Notes under the pieces: model-generated
What the model saw: only the letters and a program-made list of their open reading frames with translations
The model's database searches: none
What the model was told of the DNA's origin: nothing
Shown: positions 53,144-61,721 of the stretch, piece after piece
Layout of the letters: each line of letters starts with the position of its first letter
Numbering within the stretch: the stretch's first letter is position 1
Made by a program: the position numbers and the translations under genes
Source: an uncultured Lachnospiraceae bacterium
GTDB taxonomy: Bacteria > Bacillota > Clostridia > Lachnospirales > Lachnospiraceae
Direction: 5' to 3'
DNA: 64,000 bases
Assembly: GCA_949948715.1 (NCBI GenBank)
Contig: CATLGW010000003.1
Span: 47,727-111,726, forward strand

Positions 53144-55237
53144 ATGGACGTAAGCCAATATCTTGAAATTTTCCTGGATGAGACAAAAGAACATTTACAG
53201 AGCTTGAATACTCAAATCCTGCAGTTGGAGGCGGATCCCGAGAGCATGGACACGGTGAATGAGATTTTCCGGGCGGCTCACTCCATGAAGGGTATGGCGG
53301 GAACCATGGGATACAAGAGAATGCAGAATCTGACCCATGATATGGAAAATGTATTCTCGGAGGTGAGAAACGGCAATATCAAGGTGCAGCCTGATATGAT
53401 TGACGTACTGTTTCAGTGCCTGGACGCTCTGGAGGAGTACACCAACAATATTCAGACCAGCGCCGACGAGGGTACCAACGACAATGAGCCTTTGATCCAG
53501 CAGCTTAACGCTATCCTAAGCGGGAATAAGCCTGCCGCCGCGCCCGGGAAGCAGGTGAAAGCCGAGGCGGCTAATGAGGCCGGAGTATCGGAGAAGTGGA
53601 ATCATATTGTCCTTGACGAGAGCCAGGTCAAGGTGATCTGTGAGGCGAAAGCTCAGGGCAAGGAGGTCTACGGGCTGAACGTGGAGGTGCAGGAGAACTG
53701 CATTCTGAAGGCTGCCCGGGCGTTTCTGGTGTTTAAGTCCATTGAGGAGAAGGGCGAGATTCTGGTGTCCGACCCCTGCACCCAGGATGTGGAGGACGAG
53801 AAATTTGACAGAGATTTCTCTCTGATCGTCGTCTTTGACGGGGAACTGGAGGAATTGATCAAGGCTGCGTCCAGTGTGTCCGAGATTGCCAATGTGACGG
53901 GCGCCCCCCTGGTGCTGGAGGAGAATAAGAGCTATCAGGCGGCGGCCGTCCACAAGGAGGAGCCCGTGAAGGAGGAGACTCCTGTAAGCGAGGTTCCTGC
54001 CCCGGCACCCGCAGGCAAGGAGGAAGCGCCCCGGGCGGCGGCTCCCGCGGTGAAGGCAAATGAGAAAAAGGCAGGAAAGCCTGTGGTCAACCGCACGGTA
54101 CGCGTGGATATTGAGAAGCTGGACGGTCTGATGAATCTGGTCAGCGAGCTTATCATCGCCAAGAACTCCCTTGTGTCGGCTTCCAGCCAGGGGGAGAGCA
54201 ACAGTGCGGCGTTCAATGACCAGATAGAATATTTGGAGAGCGTTACCACCAATCTGCATGAATCCGTTATGAAGGTGAGAATGGTGCCCATCGAGAGCGT
54301 TGTGGCGAAGTTCCCCCGCATGATACGCGATCTCTCCAAGACTTTGGGTAAGAAGATGGAACTGTACATGAGCGGTGAGGAGACCGAACTGGACCGCACC
54401 GTGGTGGATGAGATCGGAGATCCTCTGATGCATCTTCTTAGGAATTCCGCGGACCATGGTCTGGAGTCGGCGGAGGTCCGGGCGCAGAGGGGGAAGCCGC
54501 CGGTGGGCTCTATTTTCCTGGATGCCTATCAGGACGGAAATAATGTGGTGATCGAGGTCAGGGACGACGGCAACGGTATCGACGTGGAGGCCGTCAGGAA
54601 CAAGGCCATAGACCGGGGGACGATTACTCCGGAGCAGGCTGTCAATATGACGGATAAGGAAATTATCAACCTGCTGTTTTTGCCCAGCTTTTCCACGGCG
54701 AAGCAGGTTACGGATATCTCCGGCCGGGGCGTCGGCCTGGATGTGGTGCGCTCCAAGATTGAGGCCTTAAGCGGCGAGGTGGAGGTCAGAAGCGAGCTTG
54801 GAGTGGGCAGTACCTGGATCGTTCGTCTGCCTCTGACGCTGGCCATCATACAGGCGTTGATGGTGGTGGTGGGCGGCGAGAAGTACGCTATCTCCCTGAA
54901 TACCATACAGACCTTGGAAACCATAGAGCCCGGCGATATTAAGCTGGTACAGAATGAGGAAGTCATCAATCTGAGAGGGACGGTTATTCCCCTGATTCGT
55001 CTGCATGAGGTGCTGGACATCGAGAGTACCAACGAGCCTGGAGACAGTCTGGTGGTGGTGATTGTCAAGAAGGGGGACAGTCTGGCCGGATTGGTGATCG
55101 ACGAGCTGATCGGACAGCAGGAAATCGTTATCAAGTCTCTTGGAAGATATATTAAGCAGTGTAAATTTATCAGCGGCGCCACCATCCTGGGGGATGGCGA
55201 GGTGGCATTGATTCTGGATGCCAACGCACTGATTTAA
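53144..55237 (+). CDS. cheA: Chemotaxis histidine kinase CheA
   Basis: A 697-residue kinase. P1 (HPt) has H46 in FRAAHSMKGMAGTMGY; P2, for CheY/CheB docking, is at about 150-260. A proline/alanine/glutamate linker leads to P3 (dimerisation; LDGLMNLVSELIIAKNSLV), P4 ATPase (N box HLLRNSADHGLE, G1 DDGNGID, G2 GRGVGLDVV) and P5, a CheW-like domain. ATG 53144 follows GGAGA at 5 nt; a TTG four codons upstream is in frame. A strong hairpin follows before cheW. Confidence 0.97.
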   Translation: MDVSQYLEIFLDETKEHLQSLNTQILQLEADPESMDTVNEIFRAAHSMKGMAGTMGYKRMQNLTHDMENVFSEVRNGNIKVQPDMIDVLFQCLDALEEYTNNIQTSADEGTNDNEPLIQQLNAILSGNKPAAAPGKQVKAEAANEAGVSEKWNHIVLDESQVKVICEAKAQGKEVYGLNVEVQENCILKAARAFLVFKSIEEKGEILVSDPCTQDVEDEKFDRDFSLIVVFDGELEELIKAASSVSEIANVTGAPLVLEENKSYQAAAVHKEEPVKEETPVSEVPAPAPAGKEEAPRAAAPAVKANEKKAGKPVVNRTVRVDIEKLDGLMNLVSELIIAKNSLVSASSQGESNSAAFNDQIEYLESVTTNLHESVMKVRMVPIESVVAKFPRMIRDLSKTLGKKMELYMSGEETELDRTVVDEIGDPLMHLLRNSADHGLESAEVRAQRGKPPVGSIFLDAYQDGNNVVIEVRDDGNGIDVEAVRNKAIDRGTITPEQAVNMTDKEIINLLFLPSFSTAKQVTDISGRGVGLDVVRSKIEALSGEVEVRSELGVGSTWIVRLPLTLAIIQALMVVVGGEKYAISLNTIQTLETIEPGDIKLVQNEEVINLRGTVIPLIRLHEVLDIESTNEPGDSLVVVIVKKGDSLAGLVIDELIGQQEIVIKSLGRYIKQCKFISGATILGDGEVALILDANALI

Positions 55238-55247
55238 TGCAGGAGTG

Positions 55248-55285
55248 GCGGCAGGACGCCCTCCTTTGACAGGGCGCTCTGCCGC
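55248..55285 (+). other. Strong hairpin between cheA and cheW
   Basis: A stem of 15 positions, 13 paired (left arm 55248-55262, right arm 55271-55285; GCGGCAG with CTGCCGC at the base), an 8-nt loop and no T-run. It is likely a transcript stability or processing element that sets the CheA:CheW ratio. Confidence 0.6.
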
Positions 55286-55310
55286 AGTGAACCGGAAGGG
55301 AGAGAGATAC

Positions 55311-55805
55311 ATGGAACAGCTTAATATTGCGAACAGCTTAGCTATGGCGGAGGATGAAAACAAGGAAGTGGTGGAGACCTTCCAGTATATAGTGATTCGT
55401 TTTGGGGAAGAACAGTATGGCATCGACATTCGGTATATTGACAATATCGTTAGGATGCAGCACATCACCAGGGTGCCCAAGGTGCCCGCGTACCTGAAGG
55501 GAGTCATCAATCTGCGGGGCGAGGTAATTCCCGTTATGAGCATCCGGGTGAAGATGGGACTGGCGGCTGATGAATTTACCAGGGCCACCCGCATTATTAT
55601 ACTGAAATCGGAGCAGGAGGGAAATGTGGGCGTTGTTGTGGACGAGGTGAAAGAGGTCGTGACTCTGCCTGTGAATGAGATTGAGAAGGTGTCTCACGAG
55701 TCCAGAGACGGCAAGCCTGTTTTCATTTCCGGCATAGGAAAGCACAACGGAGAGCTGATTTCTCTGTTGGATTTAAGTTTTATCACGTTGGAAGACAATA
55801 CGTGA
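55311..55805 (+). CDS. cheW: Chemotaxis coupling protein CheW
   Basis: A 164-residue adaptor linking CheA to receptors. It shows FGEEQYGIDIRYIDNIVRMQ, VPAYLKGVINLRGEVIPV and DEVKEVVTLPVNEIE. Residues 1-25 are an added N-terminal stretch before the SH3-like fold. ATG 55311 follows GGAAGGGAGAG. It is encoded after cheA and before cheC. Confidence 0.96.
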   Translation: MEQLNIANSLAMAEDENKEVVETFQYIVIRFGEEQYGIDIRYIDNIVRMQHITRVPKVPAYLKGVINLRGEVIPVMSIRVKMGLAADEFTRATRIIILKSEQEGNVGVVVDEVKEVVTLPVNEIEKVSHESRDGKPVFISGIGKHNGELISLLDLSFITLEDNT

Positions 55806-55834
55806 GATTTGTCAACAGTCAGTAAGGAGAAAGT

Positions 55835-56455
55835 ATGGGAGAACTCAGCTTAGAGCATGTTACAGACAATTATTATGATGTTTTGAGAGAATTGGGCAAT
55901 ATCGGCGCGGGAAACGCCATGACCGCATTGTCCCAGATGATGCAGTGCAAGGTGGATATGAAGGTGCCCCAGGTGAGACTGGTGGATTTCTCCGAGGTGG
56001 GAGCGCTCATGGGAGGCGAGGAGCAGATCATGGTGGGTGTCCTTCTGGGTGTGGAGGGCGACATCACCGGCAGCATGATGTTTCTGATAGAACAGGGCAG
56101 CGGCAAGCATCTGGTGAACAAGATTATGATGGGTATGGCATCGGAGGGAGAAACCTTTACGGATATGGAGCTGTCTGCCATGCAGGAGGTGGGCAACATC
56201 ATCACGGGCGCTTACCTGAACTCTCTCTCCACACTCACGAATCTGAAGATTTTCCCGTCTCCTCCGGCTCTGACGGTGGATATGGCGGGTGCGATCCTGA
56301 GCGTCCCTGCCATAGAGTTCGGTATATACGGGGATAAGCTGTTACTGATTCAGTCACAATTTTTTGATGAAATATCGATTGACGGTTATTTTATTTTGAT
56401 TCCGGATATAGAATCTTACAGTAAGATTCTGTCCTCACTTGGTATGCCGGTATAA
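55835..56455 (+). CDS. cheC: CheY-P phosphatase CheC
   Basis: A 206-residue phosphatase with both CheC active-site repeats: RELGNIGAGNAMTALSQM (E and N in the D/S-x-x-x-E-x-x-N pattern) and MQEVGNIITGAYLNSLS. CheC dephosphorylates CheY-P and is stimulated by CheD, the next gene. AAGGAGAAAG precedes the ATG. With FliY this gives the cell two CheY phosphatases. Confidence 0.96.
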   Translation: MGELSLEHVTDNYYDVLRELGNIGAGNAMTALSQMMQCKVDMKVPQVRLVDFSEVGALMGGEEQIMVGVLLGVEGDITGSMMFLIEQGSGKHLVNKIMMGMASEGETFTDMELSAMQEVGNIITGAYLNSLSTLTNLKIFPSPPALTVDMAGAILSVPAIEFGIYGDKLLLIQSQFFDEISIDGYFILIPDIESYSKILSSLGMPV

Positions 56456-56500
56456 TTTTCTGACAGATTACGAACGATTTTAAGGAAAAGGAAATTGCAG

Positions 56501-56992
56501 ATGAGTGAGATAATCAAAGTAGGTATGGCAGATTTAAAAACCTGTGTCAGCCCTAACGGAGTGACCACCTTAGGGCTTGGTTCCTGTGTGGGTATCGCCA
56601 TCAGGGACCCCGTTACAAAGGTGGGCGGCCTGGCGCATATCATGCTTCCGGACAGCACGGCAATTCGAAATTCCTATTTAAACATTGCAAAATTTGCAGA
56701 TACCGGCATTGCGGAGCTGGTGCGTCAGATGGAGGCGCTGGGGGCAAAGCGAAGCCGTATGGTTGCCAAGATAGCGGGCGGAGCCACCATGTTCCAGGTT
56801 CAGGGGAGGGTGGCCAGTTCCATGCAGGTGGGGGACCGCAATGTGGAGGCTACCATACAAAAGCTGAACGAGCTTCGAATACCGATTTTGGCGCGGGATA
56901 CGGGGGCGAATTACGGGAGGACCGTAATTTTTTTCCCGGAGACCGGAGACTATCATATTAGGGCTGTGGGAAGGGCTGAGACGGTGATTTGA
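56501..56992 (+). CDS. cheD: Chemoreceptor glutamine deamidase CheD
   Basis: A 163-residue deamidase. The catalytic residues are visible: T23 and C29 in TTLGLGSCVGIA and H46 in GGLAHIMLP. CheD deamidates receptor glutamines and binds CheC. ATG 56501 is used; the codon two places earlier is TTG. AAGGAAAAGG is upstream. CheC and CheD adjacent to each other is the common arrangement. Confidence 0.95.
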   Translation: MSEIIKVGMADLKTCVSPNGVTTLGLGSCVGIAIRDPVTKVGGLAHIMLPDSTAIRNSYLNIAKFADTGIAELVRQMEALGAKRSRMVAKIAGGATMFQVQGRVASSMQVGDRNVEATIQKLNELRIPILARDTGANYGRTVIFFPETGDYHIRAVGRAETVI

Positions 56993-57041
56993 TTTCCGCA
57001 GGCGGTATGACTGTGGACAGTTAACTGGAAGACGGAGTATC

Positions 57042-57329
57042 ATGAACAGAAAAATAATGCCTTTGATTTTAATGCTGGTAGCCGGAGCGGTTACCTTTGT
57101 AGTTACATACATCGAGGAATATTCGATGTTTGACAGATTGCTTATTCTGCTGATTGTGCTGCTTGTTTTTTATTTCCTCGGATCGGTGATGAAGTGGGTC
57201 CTTGATTACTTTGACAGACAGAACGAGGAAAAGGAAAAGAGTGAGGAAAAGGAAGAGGAAGCGGAAGGCGAGGGCGAGGTCATAGAGAAGGACACGGATG
57301 TCGAGTCGGAGGAACAACAGGAAGCTTAG
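57042..57329 (+). CDS. Small membrane protein, flagellar operon hypothetical
   Basis: A 95-residue protein with two transmembrane helices (about 6-23 and 31-50; LILMLVAGAVTFVVTYI and LLILLIVLLVFYFLGSVM) and a highly acidic C-terminal tail (EKEKSEEKEEEAEGEGEV). No family could be named. It is expressed within the operon between cheD and fliA. The start ATG has no strong ribosome site (GGAAGACGGAG upstream at 8 nt). Confidence 0.65.
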   Translation: MNRKIMPLILMLVAGAVTFVVTYIEEYSMFDRLLILLIVLLVFYFLGSVMKWVLDYFDRQNEEKEKSEEKEEEAEGEGEVIEKDTDVESEEQQEA

Positions 57330-57366
57330 GAGTGAGAAGTAAGCCGATTTGATGGAGGTCGCATAA

Positions 57367-58146
57367 ATGTCCATGGACGAAACCGCAAGAAAGAAACTTT
57401 TAGAGGAATACGCGAGGGAACGGTCGGCGGAGGCCAGGGAGAAGTTGATTTTGGAGTATGCGCCGTTAGTAAAGGTGGTGGCGGGGCGGCTCAGTATGTA
57501 CTTAGGGTATAATGTGGAGTACGAGGATCTGGTGAGCTATGGAATATTCGGCCTGATTGATGCCATCGACAAGTTTGACTGTTTTAAGGAGGTCAAATTT
57601 GAGACGTACGCCAGTCTGCGTATTCGCGGAGCAATCCTGGATCAGATACGGAAGATGGATTGGATCCCCCGCACCATCAGGCAGAAGCAGAAGAAGATAG
57701 ACCTTGTCGTCAAGGAGATAGAACAGAGTACGGGGAGGGGCGCCACCGACGGGGAGATTGCGGAGGCTCTCGGAATTTCCGAGGAGGAATATCAAAGCTG
57801 GCAGTCTCAGATGAAGATAACGGGTGTGGTGTCCTTGAACGAGTATATGGAGCAGGGCAGCGATGTGTCTCAGGACCACAGCGGATATGTGGCAGCGGGA
57901 TTTGAGAACCCTGAGGAGCGGATTGAAAAGCAGGAGCTGGTGAAGGTGCTGGGGGAGGCCTTGGAGCTGCTCACGGAGAAGGAGCAGAAGGTGATTACCC
58001 TCTATTACTTTGAGGAGCTTACATTGAAGGAGATCAGCAGCATTCTGGAGGTGAGCGAGTCTCGTATTTCACAGCTCCATACCAGGGCGCTTCAAAAGAT
58101 GAAGGTGAAGATGGGAAGCTATATGGGTATTTTTTCAGGCACATAG
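57367..58146 (+). CDS. fliA: Flagellar sigma factor FliA (SigD/WhiG family)
   Basis: A 259-residue sigma-28-type factor. Region 2 reads LSMYLGYNVEYEDLVSYGIF and GLIDAIDKFD. Region 3 shows IREMDWIPR-like IRKMDWIPRTIRQK, which is specific to the FliA/SigD/WhiG group. Region 4 has LTLKEISSILEVSESRISQL. It transcribes late flagellar genes such as flagellin. ATG 57367 follows GGAGGTCGC. No anti-sigma factor FlgM is found in this window. Confidence 0.96.
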   Translation: MSMDETARKKLLEEYARERSAEAREKLILEYAPLVKVVAGRLSMYLGYNVEYEDLVSYGIFGLIDAIDKFDCFKEVKFETYASLRIRGAILDQIRKMDWIPRTIRQKQKKIDLVVKEIEQSTGRGATDGEIAEALGISEEEYQSWQSQMKITGVVSLNEYMEQGSDVSQDHSGYVAAGFENPEERIEKQELVKVLGEALELLTEKEQKVITLYYFEELTLKEISSILEVSESRISQLHTRALQKMKVKMGSYMGIFSGT

Positions 58147-58165
58147 GGCAGAGGAGAATATGTGA

Positions 58166-59755
58166 ATGAGGAATGGTTATTTTCAGTTGGTTAGTATGCC
58201 GGGCGGATACGGAGTCAGACTGATTCCGCCTGACGAGGGGGGAGAGGAGATCGGCCTGGCGGAGGTGATGAATTACCTTGACAACAGGCGGATTGACTTC
58301 GATATGAACCAGCTCAAGCAGGCTGTTTCCCTGAGCAAGGACATTGTGGTCCGGCTGGGAAATGGAGAATGCCCGTCCCAGAGGGAAAGCTATACGTTGG
58401 AGATCAGCAGTGATAATATGACTGCCACTGCGCGTTTTTATCCCGCGTCTGAAAATGGGGAACGCATGTCGGCGGATGAATTTATCAATGATTTGAAATA
58501 TAAGGGAGTTGTGTTTGGTCTTCTGAAGGATGTTCTCCAGAAGTTTTTCAGCGGGGAGAGGGATTACTGCACGGATATTGTAGTGGCTAAAGGGCAGCCT
58601 CCCAGGCATGGGGAGGACTCCAAAATAGAATACTATTTTAACACGGATATCCATGCAAAGCCTGCGATGAACGAGGACGGCAGCGTGGACTATTTCCATC
58701 TGAATGTGGTGAATCACTGCAAAGAGGGGGAGGTTCTTGCCAGACTGATTCCCGAGGACGAGGGGGAGCCCGGCTGCAATATCATGGGAACGCGGGTCAA
58801 GCCCAGAGAAGTTAGGAAGAAGACTTTAAAGTACGGAAATAATATAGCTCTGTCGGAGGACTGCATGACCTTGACCTCTCTGGTCAACGGACATGTTTCT
58901 CTGGTGGAGGGCAATGTGTTCGTCTCCGATGTCTACGAGGTGGAGAATGTGGACAATTCCACCGGGAACATTGACTTTCAGGGCAGCGTTCAGGTCAACG
59001 GAAACGTCTCATCCAATTTCCAGGTGAAGGCAAAGGGAAATGTGATTGTGAACGGCGTGGTGGAAGGCGCATACATTGAGGCCGGGGGAGATATTATCAT
59101 AGCCCGGGGGATGAACGGCATGGGAAAGGGCTGTCTCAAGGCCGGCAGGGATATCGTGACAAAATTCCTGGAGAATGCCACCGCCGAGGCGGACGGCTAT
59201 GTCAGTACATCTTCCATTCTGCACAGCAGAGTGTCCGCGGGAACCGAGATTGTTGTAACCGGGAGGAGAGGCTTTATCACCGGCGGACATGTTCAGGCGG
59301 CAGAGAAGGTTGATGTGAAAACTCTCGGGGCTGTTATGGGCGCCGCCACTCTGGTGGAGGTGGGAGTAAATCCTCAGCTCAAGGCGCGTCACCAGCAGCT
59401 ACAGAAGGAAATCGGAGAGATCGTGCGCGTGATTCGCGACGCGCAGCCTGTGATCGTCAATTTTTCACAGAAGAAGGCCAAGGGCGCGCGGTTTACGCCG
59501 GACCAGTTGAAGCATGTGAAGGAGGCGGCTCAGCTTTTGGAGACCAAGAAGCTGGAGCTGGAGAGAAGGAACGAGGAGATGAAGGAGCTGCAGAACCTCT
59601 TCTCCACCGACAAAAGGGCGGCGGTACTGGTGAGGGGCGAGGTGTATCCCGGAACCACCATTATTATCGGGGACGCCTCCACGGTGGTGCAGAGTAATCT
59701 CAAATACTGCAGGTTTGAAAGGGTGAGCGGCGACGTTAAGATGCTGCCGCTGTGA
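58166..59755 (+). CDS. DUF342 (FapA-type) protein
   Basis: A 529-residue cytoplasmic protein. The middle is a parallel beta-helix-like DUF342 domain with regular short repeats (GNIDFQGSVQVNGNVSSNFQ, KAKGNVIVNGVVEGAYIE, AGRDIVTKF). A helical segment follows (about 390-480, coiled coil LLETKKLELERRNEEMKELQ). The end VYPGTTIIIGD fits the family. DUF342 proteins occur in polymer-binding or adhesive contexts and very often beside fliA; the role is unknown. It is cotranscribed with fliA (19-bp gap). The start may be ATG 58166 with GGAGAATATG upstream. Confidence 0.85.
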   Translation: MRNGYFQLVSMPGGYGVRLIPPDEGGEEIGLAEVMNYLDNRRIDFDMNQLKQAVSLSKDIVVRLGNGECPSQRESYTLEISSDNMTATARFYPASENGERMSADEFINDLKYKGVVFGLLKDVLQKFFSGERDYCTDIVVAKGQPPRHGEDSKIEYYFNTDIHAKPAMNEDGSVDYFHLNVVNHCKEGEVLARLIPEDEGEPGCNIMGTRVKPREVRKKTLKYGNNIALSEDCMTLTSLVNGHVSLVEGNVFVSDVYEVENVDNSTGNIDFQGSVQVNGNVSSNFQVKAKGNVIVNGVVEGAYIEAGGDIIIARGMNGMGKGCLKAGRDIVTKFLENATAEADGYVSTSSILHSRVSAGTEIVVTGRRGFITGGHVQAAEKVDVKTLGAVMGAATLVEVGVNPQLKARHQQLQKEIGEIVRVIRDAQPVIVNFSQKKAKGARFTPDQLKHVKEAAQLLETKKLELERRNEEMKELQNLFSTDKRAAVLVRGEVYPGTTIIIGDASTVVQSNLKYCRFERVSGDVKMLPL

Positions 59756-59794
59756 GGGGCGGGACGGCATTAGGTTTATTCAGGGAGGCTTAAT

Positions 59795-60100
59795 ATGGCA
59801 TTTGGAGCAATAGAAATTGTATCGATGACCCGCACACAGGAGTATACCACCATCAAGCATAACGAGGATAATAAGCCCATGATGGATCAGGCCAATTTCG
59901 GCCAGCAGATGGAAAAACAGACCAACAATTTGGCTAAAAGGGTCAATACGGGAGACAGCGCTGAGTGGCATAATCAAAATCCGGATGCCAAGGAAAAGGG
60001 GCGGAATGAATATGCGGGAGACGGCGGTAGCAGACGTAATCGTGAGAAGACCGAGCGAATGGTTACCAAGGAACGCGGCGGTTTTGACATGAAGGTTTAG
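59795..60100 (+). CDS. Conserved small hypothetical in the flagellar operon tail
   Basis: A 101-residue hydrophilic protein (AFGAIEIVSMTRTQEYTTIK, then DQANFGQQMEKQTNNLAKRV and a basic end). No domain recognised. It has no membrane segment, and an order of DUF342, this small protein, then a DUF6115 protein fits other Clostridia fla operons. AGGGAGGC precedes the ATG. Function unknown. Confidence 0.65.
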   Translation: MAFGAIEIVSMTRTQEYTTIKHNEDNKPMMDQANFGQQMEKQTNNLAKRVNTGDSAEWHNQNPDAKEKGRNEYAGDGGSRRNREKTERMVTKERGGFDMKV

Positions 60101-60138
60101 CATTTTGCCTGTGGCATAACGGGAAGGTAGACGGAAGT

Positions 60139-60903
60139 ATGGGAGTATTGGAGATTTGCCTGCTGGCGGCAGGCGCGGTTGTGTTTATATTGAGTTTTCT
60201 GATTCCCGCAGGTAAGGAAGCGGTGACGGGAGAGACCAAGGGCCTGGCCCAGGATGAGATAAAGAAGCTGGTATCCCAGGAGATGAGTGAGATCAAGGGG
60301 CATGTGGAGGATGTGGTGGGCGAGGCCATAGACTATGCCGTGGAAAAGACCGAGCGCTCACTGGAGCGGTTGTCCAATGAGAAGATCATGGCGGTGAATG
60401 AATATTCGGACACAGTGCTGCAGGAGATACATAAGAACCATGAGGAAGTGGTATTTCTCTATGATATGCTTAATGAAAAGCAGACCAGTCTGAAGCAAAC
60501 GGTGGCACAGGTCAATGAGGCTGTGAAGTCGGTGGAGGAGACCAGGAGATCGGCGGAAGCCATTGCGGAGAGTATCTGTCAGGCGTCGGGCGTCTCGGAG
60601 AAGGATGCTGTCCCCGAGTCGTCCCCTGCCACGGTGGATGCCGGGATACGGGGGGCCCAGGTGCAGGAGGAGGCGCAGCCGGGAGAGGGAGATCTTTCTG
60701 TCCCGGACGAAGCTGATGCAAATTCTGCACAGCCGGAGGTTTCCTCTTTGGAGGAACTCCAGGCTGCGGAGGAGACGCCCGCCGGCAACGACAGAATATT
60801 GATACTTCACAGACGGGGATGGTCTACCGTGGAAATTGCCAAGGAGCTGGGACTGGGCGTCGGCGAGGTAAAGCTGGTTATCGACCTGTATCACAGGCGG
60901 TGA
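60139..60903 (+). CDS. DUF6115-type protein with membrane anchor and C-terminal HTH-like motif
   Basis: A 254-residue protein. It has an N-terminal membrane helix (LEICLLAAGAVVFILSFLIP), a long coiled coil (about 45-150), an acidic low-complexity stretch, and the conserved end NDRILILHRRGWSTVEIAKE plus LGLGVGEVKLVIDLY. This end resembles a short helix-turn-helix of the DUF6115 family. Family members sit at the end of Clostridia fla operons; the role is unknown. The ATG at 60139 follows GGGAAGG at a distance. Confidence 0.75.
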   Translation: MGVLEICLLAAGAVVFILSFLIPAGKEAVTGETKGLAQDEIKKLVSQEMSEIKGHVEDVVGEAIDYAVEKTERSLERLSNEKIMAVNEYSDTVLQEIHKNHEEVVFLYDMLNEKQTSLKQTVAQVNEAVKSVEETRRSAEAIAESICQASGVSEKDAVPESSPATVDAGIRGAQVQEEAQPGEGDLSVPDEADANSAQPEVSSLEELQAAEETPAGNDRILILHRRGWSTVEIAKELGLGVGEVKLVIDLYHRR

Positions 60904-60979
60904 CGGATCGAAATTGGTGGCGGTGATTCGTCCGCGCTTTATTGCGGGGACGGCATGGGAGCTAAAGGATGGCAGAAAT

Positions 60980-61666
60980 ATGAAGCTGAAATATTATCTG
61001 CGGGGACTGGGTATCGGTATGCTGGTAACCGCAATGATTTTAGGAATTGCCGGAGGATCCGGGCAGAGAATGAGTGACGCTCAGATCCGGGCGAGAGCAT
61101 ATGAGTTGGGAATGGTGGAGGGCTCCTCCAAGGTGCTCAGCGATCTGCAGACCGGGGAGCCTGCGGACAGGGGACAGCCGGAGGTGTCAGGAGAGGATTC
61201 GGGGGATAATGCGTCAGGAACCGGGGGAGCCCACGGCCAGGCAACGCCTTCCGCATCCGGGGAGAGCGAACAATCTCTGGAGTCGGATCCCTCAGGTGGA
61301 TCTGAGGCCTCGGGAGATTCAAAGCCCCGGGAGGATGACAACCCGACATCCGGGGAAGGGGCTGCCCAGGGAGACGGAGGTCAGTCTGCGGGCGGCGACG
61401 GGCAGGAGGCCTCCCAGACGGATTCCGTCCCGCCTGAAAGCGACGGAGCCGCTTTGGAGGGAGAAGTATGCATTACAATCCAAAAGGGCGCAGGCTCCGA
61501 GAGCGTCAGCAGACTCCTGGAGGAAGCCGGTCTGGTGGAGGATGCAGGCGAATTTAACCGGTATTTGTGTGACAATGGGTACAGCAAGCGTCTGCAGGCG
61601 GGCACCTATTATATTTTACCGGGTACGGCCAGAGAGGAGATCGTGGAGATAATCACCGGGCGTTAG
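60980..61666 (+). CDS. MltG-like protein reduced to the LysM-like subdomain
   Basis: A 228-residue protein. An N-terminal membrane helix (about 10-28, GLGIGMLVTAMILGIAGGS) is followed by a Ser/Gly/Glu/Asp-rich low-complexity linker (about 55-160). A C-terminal domain of 66 residues follows (VCITIQKGAGSESVSRLLEE, then FNRYLCDNGYSKRLQAGTYY, IITGR). This resembles the N-terminal LysM-like subdomain of MltG/YceG, but the catalytic domain with its glutamate is absent, so it cannot cleave glycan by itself. It may be a cell-wall-binding anchor. ATG 60980 has AAAGGA upstream. Last gene of the fla/che locus, just before a strong terminator. Confidence 0.72.
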   Translation: MKLKYYLRGLGIGMLVTAMILGIAGGSGQRMSDAQIRARAYELGMVEGSSKVLSDLQTGEPADRGQPEVSGEDSGDNASGTGGAHGQATPSASGESEQSLESDPSGGSEASGDSKPREDDNPTSGEGAAQGDGGQSAGGDGQEASQTDSVPPESDGAALEGEVCITIQKGAGSESVSRLLEEAGLVEDAGEFNRYLCDNGYSKRLQAGTYYILPGTAREEIVEIITGR

Positions 61667-61683
61667 AAGATTGTAAAAAGCGG

Positions 61684-61711
61684 AAAAACCCCTTGCAAGA
61701 GGGGTTTTTTT
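61684..61711 (+). terminator. Intrinsic terminator of the fla/che operon
   Basis: AAAAACCCC and GGGGTTTTT with an 8-nt loop, then further Ts. This is the first clear intrinsic terminator since the operon promoter. Confidence 0.92.
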
Positions 61712-61721
61712 ATGTTATAAT
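61693..61721 (+). promoter_or_regulatory. rpsB promoter nested in the terminator
   Basis: TTGCAA (61693-61698) lies in the terminator loop. TATAAT (61716-61721), 17 bp away, is preceded by TG at 61713-61714 (extended -10). Terminator and promoter therefore share bases. Confidence 0.8.
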
